Program-made: the position numbers and the translations under genes
Notes under the pieces: model-generated
What the model saw: the letters and a program-made list of their open reading frames with translations, nothing else
Told to the model about the DNA's origin: nothing
The model's database searches: none
Assembly (NCBI GenBank): GCA_964346275.1
Contig: CAYFUR010000060.1
Location: 1 to 21,373, forward strand
Direction: 5' to 3'
Length of the DNA: 21,373 nucleotides
DNA from: CAYFUR01 sp964346275
Lineage (GTDB): Bacteria > Sumerlaeota > Sumerlaeia > SLMS01
Shown: positions 14,304 to 21,373 of the stretch, piece by piece
Position numbering within the stretch: position 1 is the first letter of the stretch
Layout of the letters: every line of letters begins with the position of its first letter

Positions 14304-16748
14304 ATGAAACGCATCGGCATTGTCTCTTTCTTCCCCGCTTTTTTCCCGCCGCGCTCCGGCGGTGAACTGAGGCTGCACCATATTGCCCGCCAGCTTGCCC
14401 GGCGCGGCTTCGAAATCGAAATGGTGTCCCCCACATTGGGCGAAGCCGAGCGGGAAACGATCGAACATTGTGAAAACTTTCGCGAAAAACGCTTCCCCAA
14501 AACACGTCTATACGACAAAACCCACCGGCTGATGGACCTGGCGGCCCGCTTTCCCGAATGCAGCGGCCTTGTTTGTTCCCTTGTCTCGCGCTATCATGGC
14601 GAACTCCGCCACGAAGCCGCCCGCCTGGCTCGTTCCGTGGATATTCTCACCCAGGAAAGCCCCTTCCTCGCGCCATTAATCCCCAAGCGCCGCCCGCGAA
14701 AGCAGCTCTACGTCTATAACTCCTACAACGTTGAAACGGTGATGGCGCGCGACATGTTCGGCCGTTCGCCCCAGGGGCGCGCTGCGACCGCGTGGGTTCG
14801 CCGTCTTGAGAAACGCCTCCTCAGCGGGAGCGATCTTGTCCAGGGGTGCAGCCAGGCGGATCTCGATTATTTTCATCGCGAGTTCGGCATGGAGCGCGCC
14901 CGCATGCTCCTTGTTCCCAATGGCGTCGATGTCGAGGAGACGCGGCCTTGCCCGGGAGAAGGCCAGCGCACGATCGCCCGCGAGAGGCTGAAGCTGTCCC
15001 AGGCCCGCTCGGCGTGTTTCTTCCTCGGCAGCTATCACCCGCCGAATATCGAGGCGGTGGACTTGATAGCGCATCGCCTTGCCTTGGCATTTCCCGAGGT
15101 GGATTTTCTCATCGCCGGGAAAGTATGCGAAGCCTTTGGCCAGCGCCCCCTGCCCGACAATGTGCGCCTTCTCGGGCTGATCAACGAGGAAGAAAAACAA
15201 TCTCTTCTCTGGGGCTGCGATGCGGCATTGAACCCCGTGGCGACGGGCAGCGGCACGAATCTGAAAATCCTCGAATACCTCGCCGCGGGCCTCCCCGTTC
15301 TCACCACGCCCCACGGCGCCCGGGGCCTCGGCATCGAGGACCGGCGCCATGCCCTGGTGGCAGAGGCGGAACTCCTGCCCGATGCGCTCGAGGAACTCCT
15401 CGGGGACGATGTCTTGCGCGGCCTCCTCGCACGGGAGGGGCGCGAGCTTGTCGAAAACCAGTATTCCTGGTCGGCGATTGGCGAGGCCGTGGCGGATCTC
15501 TATGATCTGAAGCTCTCCGGCCGCCGCATTATCATCCTGAACGATTATTCTGTCTATCCGGCGGAACAAGGCGGCCAGGTCCGCGTGGAAGCGGTCGCGC
15601 GGCGTCTGGCGGATTCCGGAGTCAATGTTTCCATCCTGACGCTTTCATCCGGTTCCGAAGGGCGGCGCATCCAGATTAACAAGAACCTCGAGGAACTCAA
15701 TGTCCCGCGATCGACAACGCACCGCCAACTGGATGCCGTCATCTCCCACGCCGTGGGATGCAGCGCCGACGACACGACGGCGCTTCTGCTGACCAAGTGG
15801 CTGACGCCGCGCTATACGGAACTCTTCCGGCGCGAAGTGCGCCATGCCGACGGAGTCATGCTCAGCCATCCGTATATGGAACCCATCTCCCGCCGCCTCC
15901 CCAAGCGCGTGAAGCTCTACTTTGATTCCCACAACACGGAATACGATCTGAAGCAGAAGCTCTATAAACAGCGTCCTTTCTCCCGCTACCTGATCCGCAA
16001 GGTCAAAGACGCGGAAATCAATGCCTGCCGGCGTTCGGAGGCGGTTTTTTGCGTGTCCGATGAAAACCGCCAGCAATTGGCCGAGCTGGTGCCCTCGCTC
16101 AATGGGCGGTCGTATATCTGTCCGAACGGAGTGGATTGCTCGAAGGCGGAAGTCCTGAGCCACGAGGAGCGGCGCAAGCTGCGGCGCGAAATCGGATTCG
16201 GGCGGGAGTTTGTCGCCATTTTTCTCGGTTCCGGCCACCCTCCCAACAAAGAAGCCGCTTCCCTGATTATAGACAAAATTTCCCGCGAGCATCCCCGCGT
16301 GCTCTTCCTGCTTGTCGGTTCCGTCAGCGGTTGGTTCTGGAACCGCTACTTGCCCGGCAACGTGCTCCTCATGGGGATGGTCAGCACGCCGGTGAAGGAT
16401 TTTCTGCTCAAGACGTCGGATTTTGCCCTCAATCCGATGATGACCGGCAGCGGCACCAGCCTCAAGCTCTTCGACTATCTCGCCGCCGGCCTTCCCGTCC
16501 TTTCCACCCGCATTGGCGCCCGTGGCCTGGATGAGGAGGCACTGAAGTCCATCGTCCTCCTCGATCCCGACGAATTCAGCCGCGAACTGCGCCGCCTCCT
16601 GAGTGATCCCAGGCGCTGCGAGGAGCTTTCCCACCGCGCCCGCGAATTTGCCGAGAAGAGCTTCGACTGGTCCGTGACCCTCTCACCCATGGAAGATGTC
16701 ATCGCCCATGAATCAGAGCCTGGTCATTCCGGCGCTCCGCAGCAGTAA
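14304..16748 (+). CDS. Tandem double-domain GT4 glycosyltransferase
   Basis: This 814-aa protein is two GT-B fold, GT4-like glycosyltransferases in a row. Unit 1 (about 1-402) begins RIGIVSFFPAFFPPRSGGE. Unit 2 (about 405-800) begins RIIILNDYSVYPAEQGGQ. Each unit has a PNGVD motif (205-209; 607-611), a GSxHPPNxEA motif (242-251; 642-651) and the donor-site block ALNPxxTGSGT followed by DYLAAGLPVL or EYLAAGLPVL (308-333; 708-733). The last two motifs recur at exactly 400 residues. No signal or membrane segment is seen, so it acts in the cytosol, probably on lipid-linked glycan or a polysaccharide precursor. ATG at 14304 is chosen because the Rossmann strand starts there; upstream codons overlap aroC. 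The donor sugar is unknown. Its 3' end overlaps the convergent metzincin gene by 25 bases. Confidence 0.9.
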   Translation: MKRIGIVSFFPAFFPPRSGGELRLHHIARQLARRGFEIEMVSPTLGEAERETIEHCENFREKRFPKTRLYDKTHRLMDLAARFPECSGLVCSLVSRYHGELRHEAARLARSVDILTQESPFLAPLIPKRRPRKQLYVYNSYNVETVMARDMFGRSPQGRAATAWVRRLEKRLLSGSDLVQGCSQADLDYFHREFGMERARMLLVPNGVDVEETRPCPGEGQRTIARERLKLSQARSACFFLGSYHPPNIEAVDLIAHRLALAFPEVDFLIAGKVCEAFGQRPLPDNVRLLGLINEEEKQSLLWGCDAALNPVATGSGTNLKILEYLAAGLPVLTTPHGARGLGIEDRRHALVAEAELLPDALEELLGDDVLRGLLAREGRELVENQYSWSAIGEAVADLYDLKLSGRRIIILNDYSVYPAEQGGQVRVEAVARRLADSGVNVSILTLSSGSEGRRIQINKNLEELNVPRSTTHRQLDAVISHAVGCSADDTTALLLTKWLTPRYTELFRREVRHADGVMLSHPYMEPISRRLPKRVKLYFDSHNTEYDLKQKLYKQRPFSRYLIRKVKDAEINACRRSEAVFCVSDENRQQLAELVPSLNGRSYICPNGVDCSKAEVLSHEERRKLRREIGFGREFVAIFLGSGHPPNKEAASLIIDKISREHPRVLFLLVGSVSGWFWNRYLPGNVLLMGMVSTPVKDFLLKTSDFALNPMMTGSGTSLKLFDYLAAGLPVLSTRIGARGLDEEALKSIVLLDPDEFSRELRRLLSDPRRCEELSHRAREFAEKSFDWSVTLSPMEDVIAHESEPGHSGAPQQ

Positions 16749-18262
16749 ACCTTTTCCCCTCGCACGTGATCGTGTCTTTTCTCCGCCACGGGCTGGACAT
16801 CGACGGCTTCCCGCGTGATCGCGGTCAGCGTCACGCCGCCTTCCGTATCGTCAGTGGTGCTCAATAAATCCACCGCGATCTTCCAGCGGGTGCTGCCGTC
16901 GCTTTCGGTATAGACAACCACCTGGTCGCGAAGGAATTGGTCCCCCGCCTGGGCCATCACGGCCATGTCCGTGAAACTGTTATCTTCGGAAAAGACACGG
17001 ACGCGAATCTCGGGCTGCCGCAAACCGGCGCCGGGCGGGGGAGCGTTGAATTGGAACGTGAGGCGGTGTGTTCCCGCCCCCAGCGGGTCCAGCGCTTCCC
17101 GTGTTTCCCAAAAGCCAAAGGTGACGCCGGAATTCTCGACCACGGCGAGGCCCAGCCCGCCAACTTCGTTGAACTCCGGAGAGTTGAAGGCCGGTGATCT
17201 CGATTCCCAGTGAAAGGAATTGAGCTGGGCCAGGACCACTGAGGGGTCACTGCTCGGAGGCTCCGCCAGGTCCACCGTATAGCCGAGATCGGCCAGGACC
17301 GCCTTTTCGAAGGGAAGCAGTTCACGAAAAACTGCTCCCCGGAGAAAAACCGGATTCATGACAGCGAATCTGCCAAACTGCCTCGTGTCCTCCTGCCAGT
17401 GCCCAAGGCTCGAGCCGCTGCTGAAAGAAGGTGGCGTATGAAGCGCAGGGCGGGAACCTAACGAAGTGGTGCTTTCCGTACCCGCAAAGTAAACGGAGTT
17501 AAGCCCTCCCGATAAAACCTGCGCATCGACCTGGAGCGAAGGCGTATTTCCCGACCAGATGGGCTCACCGCTGGCCGTTTCCAGCAAGTCGTCGTAGAGC
17601 GACAGCATATTCGCCTGTCCCTGAAAAACGCTCTGTCCGTTTTCGTTGCTCAAAGAAACCATGCCCAAGCCATGGAGCATCTCGTGGAGCAGCACGGAAT
17701 AGAGGTCCAGATTTCCATCGGGCACCTCCTCGAAACCGCTATACCAATCGTGGCCAAAGTCCACCTGGATATTCATATCCGGAAAGCCGGGCAGGGTATC
17801 GTTGCCGCCATTATTGACAAGGCGCTCGAAAACGGCTCCGCCGGTGAAACCATTCTGCAGCAGAACCAGAGGCCCGGCGCTGGCTACCAGGCCTGATCCG
17901 ACGTTTTGCGATTGTTTGACCTCGATATCAACCGTGCCCGAGTTTTGAACAAGCGAATCGATGCGCATCAATACCGCCTCGAACACAGCCCGCCGCGCCG
18001 GCCCGTGCGACGGATCGTCGAAGCCAAAATTGGTGTTCCGATTCACGTCCTGGTAATTGAGGGAAAAACTGAGTGTCTCGCCGCTGATCTGCTTTGTGCT
18101 TTCCGGCGAGGGTGCCGGCTCCTGGGGCCGATACGCTTCCACGATCCAGCCTTTTCCCGGATCGAAGGAACCCACCATGGGCGGCTCAGCGAAAACCGGC
18201 GGGACGAGCAAGAGAGACAAAACAAGGAAAGACAGGCTGGAGAAGTTTATGTGTCTGGCCAC
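16724..18262 (-). CDS. Secreted metzincin-like zinc metalloprotease
   Basis: This 512-aa protein has an N-terminal signal peptide (hydrophobic about 9-24, cleavage likely after VFA). The zinc motif is HEMLHGLG (H193, E194, H197, G200). The third metzincin ligand is not at the usual position three residues after the Gly, which is Ser. A later GSSLGHWQ segment supplies H288, followed by the Met-turn candidate VMNP (M302). This H-to-H spacing resembles leishmanolysin (M8) proteases. Residues after about 330 form an uncharacterised beta-rich domain. The start is taken as GTG at 18262, with GAGGAGAA about 10 bases upstream; a TTG 21 bases earlier would overlap that ribosome site. It probably acts outside the cytoplasm on proteins. 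The stop lies inside the 3' end of the convergent glycosyltransferase gene. Confidence 0.8.
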   Translation of the reverse strand: MARHINFSSLSFLVLSLLLVPPVFAEPPMVGSFDPGKGWIVEAYRPQEPAPSPESTKQISGETLSFSLNYQDVNRNTNFGFDDPSHGPARRAVFEAVLMRIDSLVQNSGTVDIEVKQSQNVGSGLVASAGPLVLLQNGFTGGAVFERLVNNGGNDTLPGFPDMNIQVDFGHDWYSGFEEVPDGNLDLYSVLLHEMLHGLGMVSLSNENGQSVFQGQANMLSLYDDLLETASGEPIWSGNTPSLQVDAQVLSGGLNSVYFAGTESTTSLGSRPALHTPPSFSSGSSLGHWQEDTRQFGRFAVMNPVFLRGAVFRELLPFEKAVLADLGYTVDLAEPPSSDPSVVLAQLNSFHWESRSPAFNSPEFNEVGGLGLAVVENSGVTFGFWETREALDPLGAGTHRLTFQFNAPPPGAGLRQPEIRVRVFSEDNSFTDMAVMAQAGDQFLRDQVVVYTESDGSTRWKIAVDLLSTTDDTEGGVTLTAITREAVDVQPVAEKRHDHVRGEKVYCCGAPE

Positions 18263-18385
18263 CTTGAGGTTTTCTCCTCTCAAGAAATCGGACTTTCAGC
18301 TTTAACGAGAGACGCGCCCTCCGATTCCGTCAACCTCTTTCAATCTGCTGTCCCGCCGGTTTCCCTGAAGTCCGCTCAATTCTCA

Positions 18386-18391
18386 TATAAT
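18386..18391 (+). promoter_or_regulatory. Candidate -10 element upstream of the namZ-like gene
   Basis: A perfect TATAAT occurs in the 261-base divergent gap, 133 bases before the namZ-like start. No good -35 box lies 16-18 bases upstream, so it is only suggestive. Confidence 0.3.
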
Positions 18392-18523
18392 CTCGAAAAC
18401 ACATAAGAAGCGTTTCGGCCCGAAGCCTGGAAAATTGCGGCCATCTACCAACCTCAATTGACACCTCTCAGCCCTCTCGCCTAGGAATCAGTCGTTTTGA
18501 CTTATCAGATGGAGAATTCAACC

Positions 18524-19771
18524 ATGTCTTTCATTCGCTTTGTGGCTCTTTCCGCCACATTCCTCCTGGTCGGGGCAATCGCCGGATGCTCCACCATGGG
18601 CATTCATGCGGAAAAGGTATCCGTGCGTGGAAACGTCTATCCGGGAATCGACGTCATCGCCGGGCAGAGTTTCGCACCCCTCGCGGGCAAACGCGTCGGG
18701 CTGATCACAAACCACACCGGCCTCACCCGCATGAACGAGAGCACCATCGACGTTCTCCACGATGCTCCCGAGGTGGAACTCGTTGCGCTCTTCAGTCCCG
18801 AGCACGGCATCCGGGGCACCGCCGACGAAAAAGTCGATTCCGGCATGGATGATAAAACCGGCCTGCCCATTCACAGCCTTTACGGCGATACGCGAAAGCC
18901 CACGCCGGAAATGCTCGAGGGGCTGGATATTCTCGTCTTCGATATCCAGGACATCGGCACCCGCTTCTATACATATATCGGCACCATGGCCATGGCCATG
19001 GAGGCCGCCCGGGAGCAGGGCAAGGAATTCCTCGTTCTCGACCGTCCCAATCCCATCAACGGCACCAAGGTGGAGGGCTTCGTCGCCGCCGAGGAAGTCA
19101 CCGGCGTGAACACCGCAATCTATCCGATTCCAACACGCCACGGCATGACCGTTGGCGAGCTGGCCAGAATGTTCAATGATCACTTTGGTATCGGTTGCGA
19201 CCTGCAAATCGTTCCCATGAAAAACTGGGAGCGCTGGATGCACTGGGACGACACCGGCCTGCTCTGGGAGCATCCCTCGCCCAACATGAAAACCCTCGCC
19301 GGCGCCATCCTCTATCCCGGCCTGGGCGCCGCCGAAACCACCTGGCTTTCCTGTGGACGCGGCACCGACCGCCCCTTTGAAATGTATGGCGCTCCCTACA
19401 TGGACGGCGAAAAACTGGCCGAGGAACTCAACAGCCGCAACATCCCCGGCATCCGCTTTGTCCCCTACAGTTTCACGCCCACCGCCAAGTGGCACAAATT
19501 CCAGAACGAACGCTGCCACGGCGTCTTTGCCATTATCCTCGACCGCGATGAACTCAACAGCGTCTATGCGGGCCTTCACATGGTCCAGGCCATGGAAGAG
19601 CTGTTCCCCGAGGACTACAAAGAACTCGGCGGATTCAAAACCAGCTTTGGCAAGCCGGAACTCTGGGGCCTGCTCAATGAAGAAAACATGACACCCGCCG
19701 AACTGATCGAGAAATACGAGCCCGAATCGAAGGCCTTCCTCGCCCTTCGCGAACAATACCTCCTCTACTGA
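18524..19771 (+). CDS. namZ: NamZ-type exo-beta-N-acetylmuramidase lipoprotein (GH171, DUF1343)
   Basis: This 415-aa lipoprotein has the lipobox IAGC with Cys at 22, so it is membrane-anchored outside the cytoplasm. The rest matches DUF1343, now GH171: exo-beta-N-acetylmuramidases such as Bacillus NamZ/YbbC, which release MurNAc from the non-reducing end of peptidoglycan chains. Conserved blocks are GKRVGLITNHTG (55-66), FSPEHGIRG (90-98, with E93 and H94), FDIQDIGTRFYTYI (139-152), LDRPNPING (172-180) and RHGMTVGELA (205-214). Length agrees with the family. ATG at 18524 has GGAG 9 bases upstream and gives the cleanest signal; earlier in-frame ATG and TTG codons overlap that site. A strong terminator follows the gene. 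No MurNAc-uptake or recycling genes are adjacent, so peptidoglycan recycling is inferred from the family only. Confidence 0.9.
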   Translation: MSFIRFVALSATFLLVGAIAGCSTMGIHAEKVSVRGNVYPGIDVIAGQSFAPLAGKRVGLITNHTGLTRMNESTIDVLHDAPEVELVALFSPEHGIRGTADEKVDSGMDDKTGLPIHSLYGDTRKPTPEMLEGLDILVFDIQDIGTRFYTYIGTMAMAMEAAREQGKEFLVLDRPNPINGTKVEGFVAAEEVTGVNTAIYPIPTRHGMTVGELARMFNDHFGIGCDLQIVPMKNWERWMHWDDTGLLWEHPSPNMKTLAGAILYPGLGAAETTWLSCGRGTDRPFEMYGAPYMDGEKLAEELNSRNIPGIRFVPYSFTPTAKWHKFQNERCHGVFAIILDRDELNSVYAGLHMVQAMEELFPEDYKELGGFKTSFGKPELWGLLNEENMTPAELIEKYEPESKAFLALREQYLLY

Positions 19772-19798
19772 TTCCCAACGCAACAATCAGCGCTCAAG

Positions 19799-19838
19799 AA
19801 AGCAGCTTGTCTCCTCGGAGATAAGCTGCTTTTCTTTT
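19799..19838 (+). terminator. Intrinsic terminator of the namZ-like gene
   Basis: A 10-bp perfect arm pair (19799-19808 with 19823-19832), one G-T pair and four more base pairs close a 4-base loop. A T-rich tail, TTTCTTTT, follows. It starts 27 bases after the namZ-like stop. Confidence 0.92.
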
Positions 19839-19869
19839 ACCTTCTACGAACAGGAAGGAGAGTGCACCC

Positions 19870-20328
19870 ATGGACGATATCCTGAAGAAGTTTCAAAGTT
19901 ATGTCCAGCCCATCCTGGATTTCAAAATCGAGGTCGGAGATGGAATCATCACGCCCTCCTCGATTGTCCTCAGCCTGATCATCCTCTTTCTTTTCAACGC
20001 GTTTTCCAAAGTCTTCCAGCGCATACTCAGCCAGCGCGTGGTTCCGCGGTTCCGCCTGGAGAAATCCACCGAATAGCTGATTCTCAAGCTGCTCCATTAT
20101 TCGCTCATGGGGGTCGCCCTGTTCATCGTATTGGGCACTCTGGGATTCGATCTGTCCAGTATCACCGTCATCGCCGATCTTTATTACGAAGCGTGGTGGG
20201 GGCTGAAGGAAGCGGGCATCGAAATCCCCTTCCCCCAGCGCGACTTGCACCTCAAATCGGCGGACCTGTCCTTGCCGCTTCGCATGGATGGACCCATTCA
20301 AACAACCGGCGGCGAACAAACCGCCTGA
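19870..20328 (+). pseudogene. Decayed MscS-family mechanosensitive channel
   Basis: A good ribosome site (GGAAGGAG) precedes ATG at 19870, which opens 68 codons ending at an in-frame amber TAG (20074-20076). In the same frame after the TAG, translation continues as LILKLLHYSLMGVALFIVLGTLGFDLSSITVIA, cited here only by position (20077-20175), which matches the MscS membrane region before the pore helix. The next residues, DLYYEAWWGLKEAGIEIPFPQRDLHL (from 20176), match the extreme C-terminal cytoplasmic domain of MscS proteins, with the hallmark IEIPFPQ. The pore helix with its Gly/Ala-rich GALGVGIGFG-type sequence and the beta domain, roughly 150-200 residues, are absent at about 20173-20178 without frame loss. 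The gene therefore carries a nonsense codon and a deletion and cannot make a channel. The terminator upstream separates it from namZ. Confidence 0.85.
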
Positions 20329-20347
20329 ACGAAAAGTATAGACAAAA

Positions 20348-21373
20348 TCACTTCAGCCCGAGGCGCTGGGCAACATCTTCAAAGCCCGGCGCCTCGGCGT
20401 ATATCTTTTCCAGCTCGCGCCGCGAGCGCGTTTTCCGCCCCAGCTTTTCGTAGATCAACGCCCGCTCGTAGCGCAACACGCGCAGTAAATCCTCCGGCCG
20501 GTCTTTTTTCCGCCGGAGCGCTGCTGTATAGGCGTCACGCGCCGCCGTGTGCAGCCCCATCCGGTCCAGCGCCCGCCCCTTGTAGAGCAGCAGCGCCGCA
20601 TGGATCGTTGATTCATTCTCCACGTCCTTGCTCAATTTCACGATGCGCTGGAGATCCTTCCTGCTGGCCGCTTCCAGAAGCACCTCCGCCAGCGACACCT
20701 TCACAAAAGGATCACCGGGATCCATGCGCGAGAGGCGTTCCAGGCATTGCCGCGCATAGTCCATCTCGCCCAACTCCTGGTAGGCCTCCGTCAACCCCAG
20801 AAGCGCCCCGCGCCTGTTGGGTCCCATGTGCGCCGTGACTTCCGGTGTGATCCCCATGGAGAGAACCACGTCGAGTCCATAGCGATCGAACAGCACGCCG
20901 AGCTGGCGTTCGTTTTCCAACGCCTTCACCAGGTAGTGCGCCGCGTCCCCGGGCCGCCCCCTCTTCAAAGAAACAAATCCGGCCAGAAAGGCGTTGTCCG
21001 CCCGGTCGAGCCCGCGCCGGAAATGCTCCAGCGCCCCATCGTGATTTCCCCGGACCAGTTCCCGCGCGCCATCCACGAATGCCTCTTCTCCCTCCGCCGT
21101 CCACAGGCGCTGGAAAAACCCCAGGCTGAGCCGCTGCTCCGGCGAAACTTTCGGTGCCGTGGGCCGAGCCGTCCGGGCCCGCGAGCCAGAACCGCCACGG
21201 CCTCCTCCCAGCTTCTGCGTATAGAACATGCCCGTGCCCGGCGCGCCGACCGTCGCGCGGCTGCCGCGCCCGCCAACGGTTACCTTGGCCCCCCGCGGGC
21301 CAAAGGAAAGCGACGCGCCGGACTTGCTCAGGTTCATCGTAATGCCCGGCACCAGGCGGATTCGCCTCCAGAA
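20348..21373 (-). CDS. DUF4236-TPR repeat protein, 5' partial
   Basis: The frame is open from the right edge to a TGA at 20348, giving 341 visible residues. The beginning, FWRRIRLVPGITMNLSKSG and then SFGPRGAKVTVGGRGSRATVG with PGTGMFYT, is a nearly complete DUF4236 domain. Relatives usually begin MGFRFxRR, so about four residues are probably missing. A Gly/Arg/Pro-rich linker (about 50-75) follows. Residues about 95-340 look like TPR-type helical repeats (GALEHFRRGLDRADNAFLAG; AYQELGEMDYARQCLERL; ERALIYEKLGRKTRSRRELEKIY). TPRs mediate protein contacts; DUF4236 has no known function. A GTG at 21352 could be mistaken for a start but would cut the DUF4236 domain. It converges on the MscS pseudogene, 19 bases away. 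Confidence 0.85.
   Translation of the reverse strand, partial: FWRRIRLVPGITMNLSKSGASLSFGPRGAKVTVGGRGSRATVGAPGTGMFYTQKLGGGRGGSGSRARTARPTAPKVSPEQRLSLGFFQRLWTAEGEEAFVDGARELVRGNHDGALEHFRRGLDRADNAFLAGFVSLKRGRPGDAAHYLVKALENERQLGVLFDRYGLDVVLSMGITPEVTAHMGPNRRGALLGLTEAYQELGEMDYARQCLERLSRMDPGDPFVKVSLAEVLLEAASRKDLQRIVKLSKDVENESTIHAALLLYKGRALDRMGLHTAARDAYTAALRRKKDRPEDLLRVLRYERALIYEKLGRKTRSRRELEKIYAEAPGFEDVAQRLGLK

Noticed and set aside
18497..18523. Upstream TTG and ATG codons extending the namZ-like protein
   Set aside because: They overlap the GGAG ribosome site of the ATG at 18524 and add polar residues ahead of the signal peptide.
18518..19786. 422-codon minus-strand open frame across the namZ-like gene
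   Set aside because: It mirrors a conserved GH171 gene, has no recognisable motifs, and its codon pattern is that of a complementary frame.
1..21373. Search for CRISPR arrays, tRNA/rRNA genes, insertion sequences, phage genes or defence systems
   Set aside because: No spaced direct repeats, cloverleaf sequences, transposase or integrase motifs, or recognisable defence proteins were seen on either strand. This was by reading, not by a software scan.

Overview
This 21.4 kb window looks like chromosomal DNA from a Gram-negative bacterium of moderately high GC. It has a PilB/GspE-type ATPase, three proteins with lipobox or Sec signals, a BamE-like lipoprotein, and mostly single-gene or two- to three-gene transcription units. 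Fused E1 dehydrogenases, GH172 and NamZ lipoproteins, and secreted metzincins are combinations I associate with under-cultured lineages (PVC-like, Acidobacteria-like, Sumerlaeota or Hydrogenedentota-like). The sequence alone does not fix the phylum. I see no rRNA, tRNA, CRISPR array, insertion sequence or phage genes. No gene-free stretch exceeds 300 bases.

Layout. 1-3280, minus strand: a GspE/PilB ATPase ends in a strong intrinsic terminator, followed by a GT-C type membrane glycosyltransferase that runs off the left edge. 3497-6001, plus strand: a secreted GH172 (DUF2961) protein, then an orphan phoU. 6016-10010, minus strand: a 2-oxoacid dehydrogenase operon (fused E1 alpha-beta, E2, then a small lipoprotein). 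10229-12927, minus strand: a DUF1328 mini-membrane protein, a MATE transporter and an alpha/beta hydrolase. 13186-16748, plus strand: aroC followed by a double-domain GT4 glycosyltransferase. 16724-18262, minus strand: a secreted metzincin-like protease whose 3' end overlaps the glycosyltransferase gene. 18524-19838, plus strand: a NamZ-type exo-muramidase lipoprotein with a clear terminator. 19870-20328, plus strand: a decayed MscS channel gene. 20348-21373, minus strand: a DUF4236-TPR protein cut by the right edge.

How the genes relate. Most are housekeeping or envelope functions. E1 and E2 supply acyl-CoA from 2-oxo acids, with E3 expected elsewhere. AroC completes chorismate synthesis. 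NamZ, the glycosyltransferases, GH172 and the metzincin point to an organism that invests in surface glycans and extracellular turnover. I found no convincing undescribed multi-gene system. The most interesting items are the exactly periodic tandem GT4 fusion, a GH172 protein apparently lacking its nucleophile, an MscS pseudogene with both a nonsense codon and an in-frame core deletion, and the metzincin with leishmanolysin-like ligand spacing.
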